Positions 12,076 through 23,489 of a DNA stretch of 64,000 bases are shown piece by piece (the stretch's first letter is position 1; every line of letters begins with the position of its first letter). Origin of the DNA: Scortum barcoo (lineage: Eukaryota > Chordata > Actinopteri > Centrarchiformes > Terapontidae); NCBI GenBank assembly GCA_023238725.1, contig CM041541.1, forward strand, positions 13,781,544 through 13,845,543, in the 5' to 3' direction. Position numbers and translations under genes: made by a program. The notes beneath the pieces were generated by a model. It ran no database searches. It saw only the letters and a program-made list of their open reading frames with translations, and was not told the DNA's origin.

Positions 12076-12600
12076 GTGCTGGTCCCAGACAAAGGGGACA
12101 TTCCTGATGGCCATCCTATCATGGACCCCCTGTCCATGATAGGATGACAGAGGAGAGAAAACGGAGAGGTCAGCTACAAACATCTGAGACAGTAATGACA
12201 CCAGATATACCCAGCTGGCTACAGTCAACTCATCAATATAGATAGTGACTGAAAATTGCCCAGTTACAGTCACACAATAAAACCATCCTGAAGAGATTTT
12301 AGTCTCTTTACATAATGTACATTGAATAATGGGATTGTTTCACTTTTTCACTTTTCTCTATTATAACTAGATAAAAACTTTTCTTTAACTTACCACCTAA
12401 GTTACCATAAAACCAACACTCAGTTAAAGTGATTTTTAACGTCACTGATGCTGCTTTGAAACCTGAAACCTAATGAACTACAGATGAACATACTTTATCT
12501 TTATATGCTGCAATCAACCCTGTGAACAGATATGACAGAGCAGATAATATTTAACTCATGAGCCTCTCTGAGCTTCTCTGGGTGTTTCTGAGTCAAAGTT
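12076..12600. other. Intergenic, nothing recognised
   Basis: AT-rich sequence upstream of the NLR B leader. No coding or repeat signature recognised. Confidence 0.5.
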
Positions 12601-12664
12601 TAGTCTCATTTACTCGGAGCGTCGTGTCGCAGATAGTTTTCTCCATGTAAAGCTCCAGCTGAAG
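12601..12664 (+). promoter_or_regulatory. Promoter-proximal leader exon of NLR B
   Basis: gtcgtgtcgcagatagtttt, then ctccatgtaaagctccagct, ending GAAG|gtaatg at 12664. It is homologous to the non-coding first exon of C, D and E. The interferon-response core found just upstream in C, D and E is degraded here (ttactcggag in place of the repeated GAAA half-sites). Transcription start not determined. Confidence 0.6.
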
Positions 12665-13789
12665 GTAATGGAACAAGTTTGAAATGTTTTCCTCGTTAAC
12701 ACAAGCTGTCGTTAGCTTAGTTCAGCTAGAAACAGCAGAAATGTGCAGCTCGATGCTTCATTTCTCCAAAGTCACAGCTCTGAGTTGAACTGTTTAACAG
12801 CCAGTCAAATATCCGCCCTGTTGATATTTGGGAGTGTAAATGATGGAAGAAGAGCACAAGTCGAGTTAGTTGATCTAGAAGGAGGCGAGGAGCTTCAACA
12901 TTTCATCTTTGATTCTTTAAAGAAATATCAAATGTTAGTGCGACTCTAAATGAGATAAATGGAAAGTAGTGATGTCATGTTGAACTGAACTTTTATTTTG
13001 AAAGGATCTCTTCTGTTGAAAGTACATTTACTGCAGTACTGTTCTGAAGTACAATCTTGAAGTACTTTACTGGAGTATTTGTCTGCTGTGCTCCTTTCTA
13101 CCTGTACTGCAGTACATCTCAGAGGGAGATATTTGACTTTTTACTACATTTAGTTCCTTTTCAGATGAAGATTGTAAATGAAAAACAAAAGATGAGTTTG
13201 TAAAATCTGATTGAGTGTTTTCCATGAAAGCAGCTCAAAGTGTCTCCAGCTCAACCAGCTCCAACATTAAAGTACTAGTTCCACATCAGTGTGTTCATGT
13301 GTTCATGATACAATCACACAATAACACAACAGTGACACACTGTGATGAACTTTGCTCTCACAGATGAAATCCAATATTTGTTGCTGCCACATGATTTTGT
13401 CTGAAGTGAAGCTTCGTGTTTTATTGGACAGTTTAACAAGCGCTGCCTCTGTGGAGCTTTGGGCTCCTGATCAATGTTCAGCTTTATTGTCTTTATACAG
13501 GATTGACAATAAAAGTGATAGAAAAGCAGCACTAAAGGAAGAAAAGTCATCAAGTGTTCCTCCATGCTGCTCTTCACTTCACCTGCAGCTTCATGACGCC
13601 ATCTAGTGGACTGATAGTAGAAGTAGAGCAGCTGATGGCAGCTTCCTCTGACGGCATTCAGCTGAGCCTGATATGAAAGAGAAAATAAGAGCCAATCACT
13701 GGAGGAGCAGCTGATCTTTTTACAGGAGAAATGATGGAAAGGAGGATTTCAGTTGATGTGCAGATGAATGATTTGTGTTTCCTCTCCAG
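12665..13789 (+). other. Leader intron of NLR B
   Basis: Runs from donor gtaatg to acceptor tttcctctccag. The long form is shared with C (33359-34470). D and E have a short form of about 490 bases. It contains a 68-codon frame (12743-12949) that is also open in D and E but broken in C. Confidence 0.6.
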
Positions 13790-13831
13790 ATGAAAGTGTG
13801 TGTGAGCTGATGTGGATGTGAGTTGAGCAGC

Positions 13832-13921
13832 ATGGATCAGTGTGAGGACAGAGAGGAGGAGAGTCCCTCCCTCTAAAACCAGTCTGTGTGGGGAACATGA
13901 CAGCCAGACCAAAGCTCAGAG
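13832..13921 (+). CDS. Start exon of NLR B
   Basis: Begins ATG at 13832 (MDQCEDREE) and ends CAGAG|gtgag. It is 90 bases, where C and D have an in-frame 89. The added base turns the expected VPPSKTSLCGEH into a premature stop. Acceptor tttcctctccag at 13778-13789. Confidence 0.75.
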
Positions 13922-14015
13922 GTGAGATGAGGATCTCCAACTGTCCACCACTCAAATCACTCCACCATCATTATTCACACTCAAAGCTCTGTGTGTGTTG
14001 TGTTGAAGGCCAGAG

Positions 14016-14156
14016 CAGCCTGAGACCAGACTGTCCTGGACCTGGACCAGGCTGTGTGGACTCAGATGACTCTGAATCAGATCTAAATGTGTCCTCCGAT
14101 AGTGATGACTCTAAGAATCTACCAGTACATTTCAAAGAGGTTCTCCCAGAGACAGA
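14016..14156 (+). CDS. Module exon (GPGP, acidic type) of NLR B
   Basis: Reads SLRPDCPGPGPGCVDSDDSES..., then VHFKEVLPET, donor gtaag at 14157. With acceptor ccagag|C it is 141 bases and phase 2-2. With the acceptor gaag|G seven bases upstream (as works for D and E) it would be out of frame. Confidence 0.65.
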
Positions 14157-14769
14157 GTAAGTCTGCATGAAGTTACTTTATAAATCAACAAAAGAACAAA
14201 CTGTTGAAGAGCAGAAACACCTTCTGAAAGTAGAAAATCAAACTTTATTAATACTGAAGTAGAAAAGTGTCGTCCAACTTGTCAAAGGACAGAAAAGACT
14301 GAAACATTCTGTGTTGCTCAGCTGTGATTGGCTGAGGGAGCCTCACCTTTACCTGAACCAGCTGTGTCCTTAAAGAGTGAAACTTCCTGTTTGAACTGTG
14401 TATTAAAATGCTTCACCTACCAAAGTCTCTCAATAACAGTCAGGATATTTGTGCTGAGTCTGCTGATGTAAACGATAGAATACAGGCCAACAGTGTCGCT
14501 GCTGATGGACCCACACTGAAGTTTGTTATCTGTCAATAACAGCCCAACCTGCTCAGAAACCAGCAGGCTTTAGTCCTGGTTTGGTCCAGTTTTTAGAAAG
14601 AAATGAAGCCATGATACACAGACTGAAATCATTCAGCTTCACCTTTTATTGAACTTTGGTGTGTTGATCCTTTTCTTGTTGGAGAGCTGCTCGTTTCTCC
14701 AGCAGCTTCTGTGGCTGAAGAATAAAAAGTGAATTTCTATCGCTGGTGGTCTTTCCCTCTGTCTAACAG

Positions 14770-14904
14770 GATCACTGGGAGACCAGCCTCTGCTGGACCT
14801 GGATCTGGAATTGGACCTGAGCCCAGCTGTGTGTCCTTCAAGAGTGACCGATCATTTGATTTCTTCATTACTTTTAAAGAACAACAATGCTCTCCTTCAA
14901 AGAG
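14770..14904 (+). CDS. Module exon (ITGRPASAGPG type) of NLR B
   Basis: 135 bases, phase 2-2, acceptor ctaacag, donor gtcagc. Reads ITGRPASAGPGSGIGPEP, then SCVSFKSDRSFDFF and FKEQQCSPSK. Fish NLRs commonly carry such proline-glycine and SCVS-KSD segments before FISNA. Fully open. Confidence 0.75.
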
Positions 14905-15263
14905 GTCAGCTGTTAATCAGATCAAATATTACTGATTCATGTTTTAACTGTTATTTATCCAGAGAAGTTTTATTAAAGCTGTTTGTTTATTTTCAGCATC
15001 GTTCTTCTTCACATACATTTATATTCTCACATGTGAAAGCTGCCCAGTATAATCAGTATAAACCTGTATAACCAGTACAACCAATATAAGCAGTATAACC
15101 AGTATAAACCAGTATAAGCAGTAACAGCAGTCTTCAGTCATGTGACAGCAGAAATAGAAACTTGTCAGTGAGAACAGCTGGACTGTGATCAGCTGCTGTA
15201 AAACTGAGAATGTGATGATGTGATGAACATAATGTGAGCTAATTCTTCATGATTCCTCCACAG

Positions 15264-15734
15264 AGTCCACCAGGAGAGCTCAGAGGTTCCCAGTGGTCAG
15301 TCTGCCCAGCAGCATCAAACACACCTGGACTCCATATTTATGGTCTGTACATGTACAACAACTACTTTTCCATCTGTTGTGTTCACAATAATCTCCATGC
15401 TGCACTTTGTAGACCAGTGGATTGTCAGTGTGTCCAACATGAATCTGATGTTTGTTCCATGATTTTAGTCTGATGGTGTCGTTCATATAATCTTCTGTTC
15501 CAGCTGCTGGAGGAGAACATTGTCACTTTTGTGAAGAACGAGCTGAAGAAGATCCAGAAGCTTCTGACTTCAGATTACCCAGAATGCTTAGAGAGTCAGA
15601 GGGAGGATGAGGAGATGTTGGATGGTGAGGATGAAGAGCAGAGGAGGAGCAGCAGAGAGGCATTTCTGAAGATCACACTGGCACTTCCTGAGGAGGATGA
15701 AGCAGGAGGCAGCTGGCTGACTGTCTGCAGAGCA
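15264..15734 (+). CDS. Two exons before FISNA in NLR B
   Basis: Exon 15264-15342 (79 bases, VHQESSEVPSGQSAQQHQ to IFM) and exon 15504-15734 (LLEENIVTFVKNELKKIQK onward). The second has an extra G near 15680 and an extra C near 15709, which replace the expected FLRRMKQEELADCL with another frame. Confidence 0.75.
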
Positions 15735-15873
15735 GTAAGAGGATTTCTCTAAAGATTTAACATGCTGGATAAATGGAACATTTACTGATGTCTCATGAGA
15801 TGAAGGGAAATATGTTTATATTTGCATTTTTACATTGTCATACTTATTGATCTTTTTTGTTGTGTTCATTCAG

Positions 15874-17684
15874 AACATGTTGCACAAGCTTGTCAGCATA
15901 AACTTAAATCTCAACTGAAGAAGAAGTTCCAGTGTGTGTTTGAGGGGATTGCTAAAGCAGGAAACCCAACCCTTCTGAACCAGATCTACACAGAGCTCTA
16001 CATCACAGAGGGAGGGACTGCAGAGGTCAATGATGAACGTGAGGTCAGACAGATTGAAACAGCATCCAGGAAAGCAGACAGACCAGAAACATCAATCAGA
16101 CAAGAAGACATCGTCGTTAAAGCCTCACCTGGAAGAGATGAACCAATCAGAAGAGTGATGACAAAGGGAGTGGCTGGCATTGGGAAAACAGTCTTAACAC
16201 AGAAGTTCACTCTGGACTGGGCTGAAGACAAAGCCAACCAGGACATACACTTCACATTTCCATTCACTTTCAGAGAGCTGAATGTGCTGAAAGAGAAAAA
16301 GTTCAGCTTGGTGGAACTTGTTCATCAGTTCTTTTACTGAAACCAAAGAAGCAGGAATCTGCAGGTTTGAAGAGTTCCAGGTTGTCTTCATCTTTGACGG
16401 TCTGGATGAGTGTCGACTTCCTCTGGACTTCCACAACAATGAGATCCTGACTGATGTTACAGAGTCCACCTCAGTGGATGTGCTGCTGACAAACCTCATC
16501 AGGGGGAAACTGCTTCCCTCTGCTCGCCTCTGGAATAACCACACGACCTGCAGCAGCCAATCAGATCCCTCCTGAGTGTGTTGACATGGTGACAGAGGTC
16601 AGAGGGTTCACTGACCCTCAGAAGGAGGAGTACTTCAGGAAGAGATTCAGAGATGAGGAGCAGGCCAGCACAATCATCTCCCACATCAAGACATCACATG
16701 AAGCCTCCACATCATGTGCCACATCCCAGTCTTCTGCTGGATCACTGCTACAGTTCTGGAGGATGTGTTGAAAACCAGAGAGAGAGGAGAGCTGCCCAAG
16801 ACCCTGACTGAGATGTACATCCACTTCCTGGTGGTTCAGTCCAAACTGAAGAACATCAAGTATGATGGAGGAGCTGAGACAGATCCACACTGGAGTCCAG
16901 AGAGCAGGAAGATGATTGAGTCTCTGGGAAAACTGGTCTTTTGAGCAGCTGCAGAAAGGCAACCTGATCTTCTATGAATCAGACCTGACAGAGTATGCAT
17001 ACATTGATATCAGAGCAGCCTCAGTGTACTCAGGAGTGTTCACACAGATCTTTAAAGAGGAGAGAGGACTGTACCAGGAGAAGGTGTTCTGCTTCGTCCA
17101 TCTGAGTGTTCAGGAGTTTCTGGCTGCTCTTCATGTTCATCTGACCTTCATCAACTCTGGAGTCAATCTGCTGTCAGAAGAACAACCAACATCTTGGTGG
17201 TCTGATGTGATAAGAGGCAAATCAGCATGCTTCTACCAGAGCGCTGTGGATAAGGCCTTACAGAGTCCAAATGGCCACTTGGACTTGTTCCTCCGGTTCC
17301 TCCTGGGACTTTCACTGTCGACCAATCAGACTCTTCTTCGAGGTCTGCTGAAACAGATGGGAAATGTATCGACAACCAATCAATTAACAGTGAAATACAT
17401 AAAGAAAAAGATCAAAGAGACTCCTTCTACAGAGAGAAGCATCAATCTGTTCCACTGTCTGAATGAACTGAATGATCGTTGCTCTAGTGGAGGCAGATCC
17501 AACAGTCCCTGAGTTCAGGAAGTCTCTCCACAGATAAACTCTCTCCTGCTCAGTGGTCAGCTCTGGTCTTCATCTTACTGTCATCAGAAAAAGGTCTGGA
17601 TGTGTTTGACCTGAAGAAATACTCTGCTTCAGAGGAGGCTCTTCTGAGGCTGCTGCCAGTGGTCAAAGCCTCCAAGAAAGTCCT
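15874..17684 (+). CDS. FISNA-NACHT exon of NLR B
   Basis: Acceptor tcattcag, donor GTTAGT at 17685 (weaker than GTAAGT of A and E). Walker A GVAGIGKT at 16167-16190, then Walker B VVFIFDGLDE from about 16381 in a shifted frame. Indels at about 16332 (TTTTAC for TTTAC), 16533, 16697 (two bases), 16937 and 17480 break it into five open blocks. All family blocks are present and in order, ending EEALLRLLPVVKAS. Confidence 0.85.
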
Positions 17685-17782
17685 GTTAGTAAGATTTATT
17701 CATCAATAATTATTCTACTGGTTTCCAACTTCATAATAAAGTAACATAACACTTGTTTATTTACACTGCAATGTCTTTCTAG

Positions 17783-17957
17783 ACTGAGTGGCTGTAACCT
17801 CTCAGAGAGAAGCTGTGAAGCTCTGTCCTCAGTTCTCTGCTCCCAGTCCTCTAGTCTGAGAGAGCTGGACCTGAGTAACAACAATCTGCAGGATTCAGGG
17901 AGTGAAGCTGCTGTCTGCTGGACTGCAGAGTCCACACTGTAGACTTGGAATTCTTAG
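17783..17957 (+). CDS. LRR exon 1 of NLR B
   Basis: Reads LSGCNLSERSCEALSSVL, then SSSLRELDLSNNNLQDSG. Acceptor tttctag, donor ttag|gttag. One extra G near 17900 gives 175 bases rather than 174. Confidence 0.8.
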
Positions 17958-18374
17958 GTTAGTTTAAAGGATTATCATCTGACCATCTGATTTAGCAAAT
18001 AAACAGCTGATCTATGTATGACTGTCCGCTGATATGATTTGTCAAAGGATGTTAAGGATGTTTCTAAACACAGAGAAGTACCTTCCTTGTTTCATAATTT
18101 AATCTTTTTTTGTTTTTGTTGAGTTTTTAGGTAATGCAGATATATTTTAAAATTTGTACAAGATTTGAACAAGATTCACCTGAACAAAAAGTAAACACAT
18201 AAAAAACAGCAAAGTACTCACAGAGGGCTCCTCAAGTTCTGGTTGAAGTGTAAATAACAGACAAGCTGCTTCTGTCTGGTGGCATAATGCCATGAGGCAG
18301 ACCTACAGTAGAAGTTGGTAACTTGTTTAAAAATGACATTTCGTTGTATTTGCTAAACATGTTACTCTGTCCTC

Positions 18375-18386
18375 ACAGTAGAACAT
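18375..18386 (+). repeat. Left target-site duplication of Rex3-B
   Basis: acagtagaacat, repeated at 20914-20925. Confidence 0.85.
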
Positions 18387-20913
18387 CCATCCATCCATCT
18401 TCATCCTTTGATCCGGGACTGGGTGGCGGAGGCAGCAAGTCTGAGCAGAGATTCCCAGACTTCCCTCACCCCAGACACTTCCTCCAGCTCTTCTAGGGGG
18501 AACCCGAGGCGTTCCATGCCATGCCAGCTGAAGCCGAGAGACATAGTCTCTCCAGCGTGTCCTGGGTCTTCCCCGGGGCCTCCTCCCGGTGGGCCATGCC
18601 TGGAACACCTCCCTAGGGAGGCGTCCAGGGGGCATCCGAAACAGATGCCCAAGCCACCTCAGCTGACTCCTCTCGATGTGAAGGAGCATCGGCTCTACTC
18701 CGAGCTCCTCCCGAGTGACCGAGCTTCTCACCCTATCTCTCTAAGGGAGCGCCCAGCCACCCTGCATGCTGGAGGAAACTCATTTCGGCCGCTTGTATCC
18801 AGCGATCTTGTCCTTTCGGTCATTACCCAAATTTCATGACCATAGGTGAGGGTGGGAGTGTAGACTGACCAGTAAATCGAGAGCTTCGACTCAGCTCCTT
18901 CTTCACCACGATGGTCTGGTACACCGACCTGAATAACTGCGGACGCTGCACCAATCCGCCTGTCAATCTCACGCTCCATCTTTCCCTCACTCGTGAACAA
19001 GACCCCGAGAGATACTTGAACTCCTCCACTTGAGGCAGGATCTCTCCACCCACCCGGAGAGGGCAAGCCACCCTTTTCCGGTCGAGAACCATGGCCTCGG
19101 ATTTGGAGGTGCTGATTCTCATCCCAGCCGCTTCACACTCGGCTGCAAACCGCTCCAGCACATGCTGAAGGTCCTGGCTTGATGAAGCCAACAGGACAAC
19201 ATCATCTGCAAAAAGCAGAGATGAAATCCTGTGGTTCCCAAACCGGACTCCCTCCGGCCCCTGGCTACGCCTAGAAATCCTGTCCATAAAGATTATGAAC
19301 AGGACCGGTGACAAAGGGCAGCCCTGCCGGAGTCCAACATGCACTGGGAACAGGTCTGACTTACTGCCGGCAATGCGAACCAAGCTCCTGCTCCGGTCGT
19401 GTACAGACAGAGACCGAACAGCCCTTAGCAATAGTTTAGCAAAGGCCCCCGGACCCCATACTCATGGAGCACCCCCCACAGAATACCACGAGGGACACGG
19501 TCGAATGCCTTCTCCAGATCCACAAAGCACATGTGGACTGGTTGGGACAAACTCCCATAAACCCTCAAGCACCTTGCAGAGAGTATAGAGCTGGTCCAGT
19601 GTTCCACGACCATCGACTTGGGCCCACTCGACCTTCTCTCCACAACACAGACACAGATCATGTCCCCACCAGGCCAGTGAACCTCAGACAGATGGACCAC
19701 AACCAGAATCAGTGAGGAACCTGCAAGACTGGAGAGAACAAAGAGGACCGGGGCTCCGGCAGTAACATGCACTTTACAGGACATAAGAGTATTCACATTA
19801 ACCTCTTTAACCTCTTAACACTTTAACCAATTTAACCAATTTAACCACTTTAACTAACTACTTTAACCAGTTTAACCACTTTAGCCACTTTTACCAGTTT
19901 GGACTGATGGACACCCTTATGCTCGAACATGGAACATGGTGTTCAAGTTCATACGGACAAACTGTGACTAGCACAGAAGTCCAATAACGGGAACGAAAAC
20001 AGCTTGGGTCAGGTTCAGATCTGGGAGGCCGTTCCTCCCGATCACGCCCTCCAGGTATCACTGTCGTTGCCCACGTGAGCGTTGAAGTCCCCCAGTAGAA
20101 CAATGGAGTCCCCAGTCGGAGCACTATCAAGTACCCCTCCCGGGGACTCCAAGAAGGCCGGGTACTCTGTACTGCTGTTCGGCCCGTAGGCACAAACAAC
20201 AAGCAAGAGACCTATCCCCAACCTGAAGGCGCAGGGAAGCAACCCTCTCGTTCACCGGGGTGAACTCCAACACATGGCGGCTGAGCTGGGGAGCTATAAG
20301 CAAGCCCACACCAGCCTCGCCGCCGCTCACCCTGGGCAACTCCAGAGTAGTGGAGGGTCCAGCCCCTCTCAAGGAGCTGGGTTCCAGAGCCCAAGCTATG
20401 CGTGGAGGTGAGCCCGACTATCTCTAGCCGGTACCTCTCAACCTCCCGCACATGACAAGCTCAGGTTCCTTCCCCCCCTCCCCAGTGAGGTGACATTCCA
20501 TGTCCCTATTGCCAGAGTTTTGGTCCAGGGATTGGGTCGTCGCCGAGGCCCCCCGCCACGACTGCTACCCAAACCACATTGCACCGGCCCCTCATGGACC
20601 TTCCTGTGGTGGTGAGCCTACTGGAAGGCGGGCCCATGGCGTCGCCATTTTGGGCTGAGCCTGGCCGGGTCCCATGGGCAAAGAACCCAGGCCTGCCAGG
20701 CCAGGCATGGCTCGCCTCGAGCCCCAACCCCAGGCCTGGCTCCAGGGCGACTGTAGGAACGGTCCTTGTTGTTTCTTTCTCTCCATGGTGGGCTTGTGAA
20801 CCACTCTTAGTCTGGCCCGTCACCTAGGACCTGTTTGCCATGGGAGACCCCTACCAGGGGCGTAATGCCCCCGACAACATAGCTCCACAGTAAGGTGGCG
20901 GTTCAAGGAGGGG
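18387..20913 (-). mobile_element. Rex3 (RTE-clade LINE) in NLR B intron
   Basis: Minus-strand element with GATG-repeat 3' end (ccatccatcc at 18387), reverse transcriptase (LEKAFDRVPRGILWGVLHEY; HVGLRQGCPLSP; FADDVVLLASS) and endonuclease-region sequence (LLGDFNAHVGND). It matches Rex3-A closely at both ends. About 19,610-19,897 is foreign sequence in place of roughly 1.2 kb of Rex3. Flanked by a perfect 12-bp duplication. Inactive because of frame breaks and the internal loss. Confidence 0.92.
19798..19900 (+). repeat. Short tandem repeat of TTTAACCA-type units
   Basis: Repeated ctttaacc, ttaaccaattt and ttaaccacttt words inside the foreign segment of Rex3-B. Absent from Rex3-A. Confidence 0.7.
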
Positions 20914-20925
20914 ACAGTAGAACAT
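20914..20925 (+). repeat. Right target-site duplication of Rex3-B
   Basis: acagtagaacat, identical to 18375-18386. Confidence 0.85.
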
Positions 20926-21293
20926 GAGACACATAATTTCTGATAAGAATCAGACTCCTATTGCTCCAATTGCTGCCATTTGGCAAGAACCACCAACAAA
21001 TAAAAAAAAAACAATCTGAATTCCAATTGCTCAGGCTTCACTCTACAGTACATGAATACATTTGGAGCGAACATAATGGCAGATAAACAACAACCAAGCT
21101 ATAAAGACAGAATTAGACCAAGCAACTTTTACTGTAGAGAGGAATGATGGGAGCTTTAAGGGACATTTGGGTACGCTTAATTCCCTGATTCAGTCAGTGT
21201 ATTTAATTTATTTGGAGATACTTTCTTCTTGTGTTTGACTGACACAGCAGAACCATCCGATGATCTGCCATGTGTGTTGTTTTGTGTTTGCAG

Positions 21294-21464
21294 GCTGTCA
21301 GGCTGTCTGATCACAGAGGAAGGCTGTGCTTCTCTGGCCTCAGCTCTGAAGCTCCAACCCCTCCCATCTGAGAGAGCTGGACCTGAGCTACAATCATCCA
21401 GGAGACTCAGGAGTGAAGCTGCTGTCTGCTGGACTGGACTGGACTGGCGATTGGACACTCTCAG
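21294..21464 (+). CDS. LRR exon 2 of NLR B with altered frame
   Basis: Acceptor tttgcag, donor ctcag|gtatg. Starts LSGCLITEEGCASLASALK, then an extra C (gaagctccaacc; A has gaagtccaacc) near 21352 shifts to LQPLPSERAGPELQ. That frame stays open to the exon end. The same extra C is in E. Confidence 0.75.
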
Positions 21465-21932
21465 GTATGAACAGGCCTGCTGCAGCCACAGACAGTCAGT
21501 CTGTCACACTTTTATCCTGGGCCATTTGACCATGAAACACCAAGCTGACCCGGAGTGACACAGAGAAACACAAAGAGGTTTCTAAAATTACTGTGGAAAG
21601 ACCAATATAAAGAGACAGATTACTGCATACTTAAGACGTCTTAATAGTCTTGTCAAATGTCAAAAGCCTGAACCGGAGGTGGCATTTGCAGGAGTCCTCT
21701 GATCAGAACCATCAGCACCAATCCAATAAGCTGTTATGTTTAGCTTCACTGTATAAATGATCTTATAAACATTAAAGTCTCTATTATTGACATTACATGG
21801 TCTAATTATATGTAACGTTTTGACTTATGTGTGAGTGAGCATCATGCAAAATAGTGTATGACAGTGATGTAATGTCCATGTTTGCATGCTGAAAGAGGAT
21901 GTGCTGCCTCTGACCCCCCCTCCTCCTTTCAG

Positions 21933-21979
21933 GGTGGAGCCTGCTGGAGTCCGATGGTTGACACCAGGTCTGAGGAAGT
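21933..21979 (+). CDS. Linker exon of NLR B before PRY-SPRY
   Basis: 47 bases, VEPAGVRWLTPGLRK, splice sites as in A. Confidence 0.8.
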
Positions 21980-22148
21980 GTAAGTGTGTTTTTCATTTCA
22001 TTCATGGAAAACAAAGCAGCACACATTCAACCATCTTCAAACTGTGACATCACTCATTCAGATCTCTGATGTCATCATCAAACTGCCAATCAATCAACAG
22101 ATGATAGATCAATAACTGCAGCTGTATTGTGTCTTGTTCTCTCATCAG

Positions 22149-22768
22149 ATTCCTGTGAACTCACAGTCGACACAAACACAGTAAACAGAAAGATCAAACT
22201 GTCTGACAGCAACAGGAAGATGACACGTGTGAAGGAGGATCAGTCATATCCTGATCATCCAGAGAGATTTGACTACTGGTGTCCTCAGCTGCTGTGTGAA
22301 ACTGGTCTGACTGGTCGCTGTTACTGGGAGGTCGAGTGGAGCGGAAGTGTGGATGTATCAGTGAGTTACAGAGGAATCAGCAGGAAAGGAGGCAGTGAAG
22401 ACTGTTTGTTTGGATGGAATGATCAGTCCTGGAGTCTGTGGTGCTATGACGGTCATTACTCTGCCAGGCACAATAACAGAAGAACATCCATCTCCTCCTC
22501 CTCCTCCTCCTCCTCTGTCTCTCACAGAGTAGCAGTGTATGTGGACTGTCCTGCTGGCACTCTGTCCTTCTACAGAGTCTCCTCTGACACACTGATCCAC
22601 CTCCACACCTTCAACACCACATTCACTGAACCTCTTTATCCTGGATTTGGAGTGGGGTTCTGGTCTTGTTCGTGTGGTTCCTCAGTGTCTCTGTGTCCTC
22701 TGACTGAACAGGAACACACCTCCAGAGCAGCTTCAGGTCTCCTTGGCATTGATTCTCCAAGTGTGTGA
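22149..22768 (+). CDS. PRY-SPRY (B30.2) exon of NLR B, intact
   Basis: Open from the acceptor ctctcatcag to a TGA stop at 22766-22768. PRY (SCELTVDTNTVNRKIKLSDS) is followed by SPRY with the family landmarks LTGRCYWEVEW, VSYRGISRKGG, DQSWSLWC, HRVAVYVDCPAGTLSFY and TEPLYPGF. A poly-serine loop is encoded by a TCC microsatellite (about 22492-22516). The C-terminus extends past SSVSLCPL by about 23 residues compared with A. This is the best preserved B30.2 of the array apart from E. Confidence 0.88.
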
Positions 22769-23059
22769 ACTCTCCTGGAGGGATGAACACAAACAAAGAC
22801 TTTATCCTGCTAATCCTCATCATTAGTTCTGTTTCAGCTCTGTGTAACAAACATGCATCAACAATTGATGAAGTTATTGTTAGATATTTAGTTGTAATAG
22901 TTTGTGTGAACACAGCAGGAATCAGGCCCATATTTCCAGTAAACATACAAAAGTACTTTCAATCAGGAACTTCAGGTAATTAATTTTTGACATGTGAACA
23001 GCCAAATATGACTGACTGTAATAATGTTTATTGTGCAGCTACAATAATAAATCAATCAT

Positions 23060-23215
23060 GTTTGACACTTTACTTTCACTTTCTCGAAGCGTCATGTCTC
23101 AGATAGTTTTCTCCATGTGAAGCTCCAGCTGAAGGTAATAGAACAAGTTTGAAATGTTTTCCTCGTTAACACAAGTTGTCGTTGTAGTTCAGCTAGAAAC
23201 AGCAGAAATCTTTCA
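23060..23215 (+). promoter_or_regulatory. Isolated NLR promoter/leader copy with ISRE
   Basis: TTTCACTTTC at 23074-23083 is the reverse complement of GAAAGTGAAA, an exact ISRE core (GAAANNGAAA). It is followed by tctcagatagttttctccat, gtgaagctccagctgaag|gtaatag and the start of the leader intron. Homology to the other leaders stops near 23215. No NLR start exon follows before the next elements, so this is a solo promoter fragment. Confidence 0.7.
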
Positions 23216-23480
23216 AGCCATTTGAGATAATAGACTGAAAAAACATCTGTACATCAGCAACAAATGTTGAGGATGACTAATTGTCACTCCTGCCACTGAA
23301 AAGAGAAAAAACAATTGTCAGACATCATAACAGATAGGGTAGGGATTCGGTATAACAGCTTTACTAATCTTGACACCAATGCTGGAGTAGAGTTCACAGA
23401 ATAGGATTGGGTTAGTACCTCAGGGAACTCCACATGTCAGTTTTCCAGTCAGTCTGACTTGTCTGATTGTCTGTAGATTG
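23216..23480. other. Nothing recognised
   Basis: Short intergenic stretch between the solo leader and the L2-like fragment. Confidence 0.5.
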
Positions 23481-23489
23481 TCCAGCATG

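Larger units (their letters stand above)
13832..22768 (+). pseudogene. NLRC3-like NLR locus B (complete exon set, frame-broken)
   Basis: Exons in order: start exon 13790-13921 (ATG 13832, MDQCEDREE), module exons 14016-14156 and 14770-14904, 15264-15342, 15504-15734, FISNA-NACHT 15874-17684, LRR 17783-17957 and 21294-21464, linker 21933-21979, PRY-SPRY 22149-22768. A Rex3 lies in the intron between the LRR exons. The start exon has one extra base (gaggaggagagtcc) that leads to an early stop. Further extra bases lie near 15680, 15709, 16332, 16533, 16697, 16937, 17480, 17900 and 21352. PRY-SPRY and the module exons are open. It is either a decayed gene or unpolished sequence of a live one. Its closest relatives here are A and the inverted copy E. 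Confidence 0.8.

Noticed and set aside
12743..12949. 68-codon frame MQLDASFLQSHSSELNC..., also open at 38,203 and 51,360
   Set aside because: It lies inside the leader intron and is broken in copy C. Its conservation is explained by recent duplication, and there is no codon-level signal beyond that.
22377..22592. Arginine-rich frames opposite the B30.2 exons (also 41,662-41,877)
   Set aside because: Antisense of the TCC-encoded poly-serine loop.
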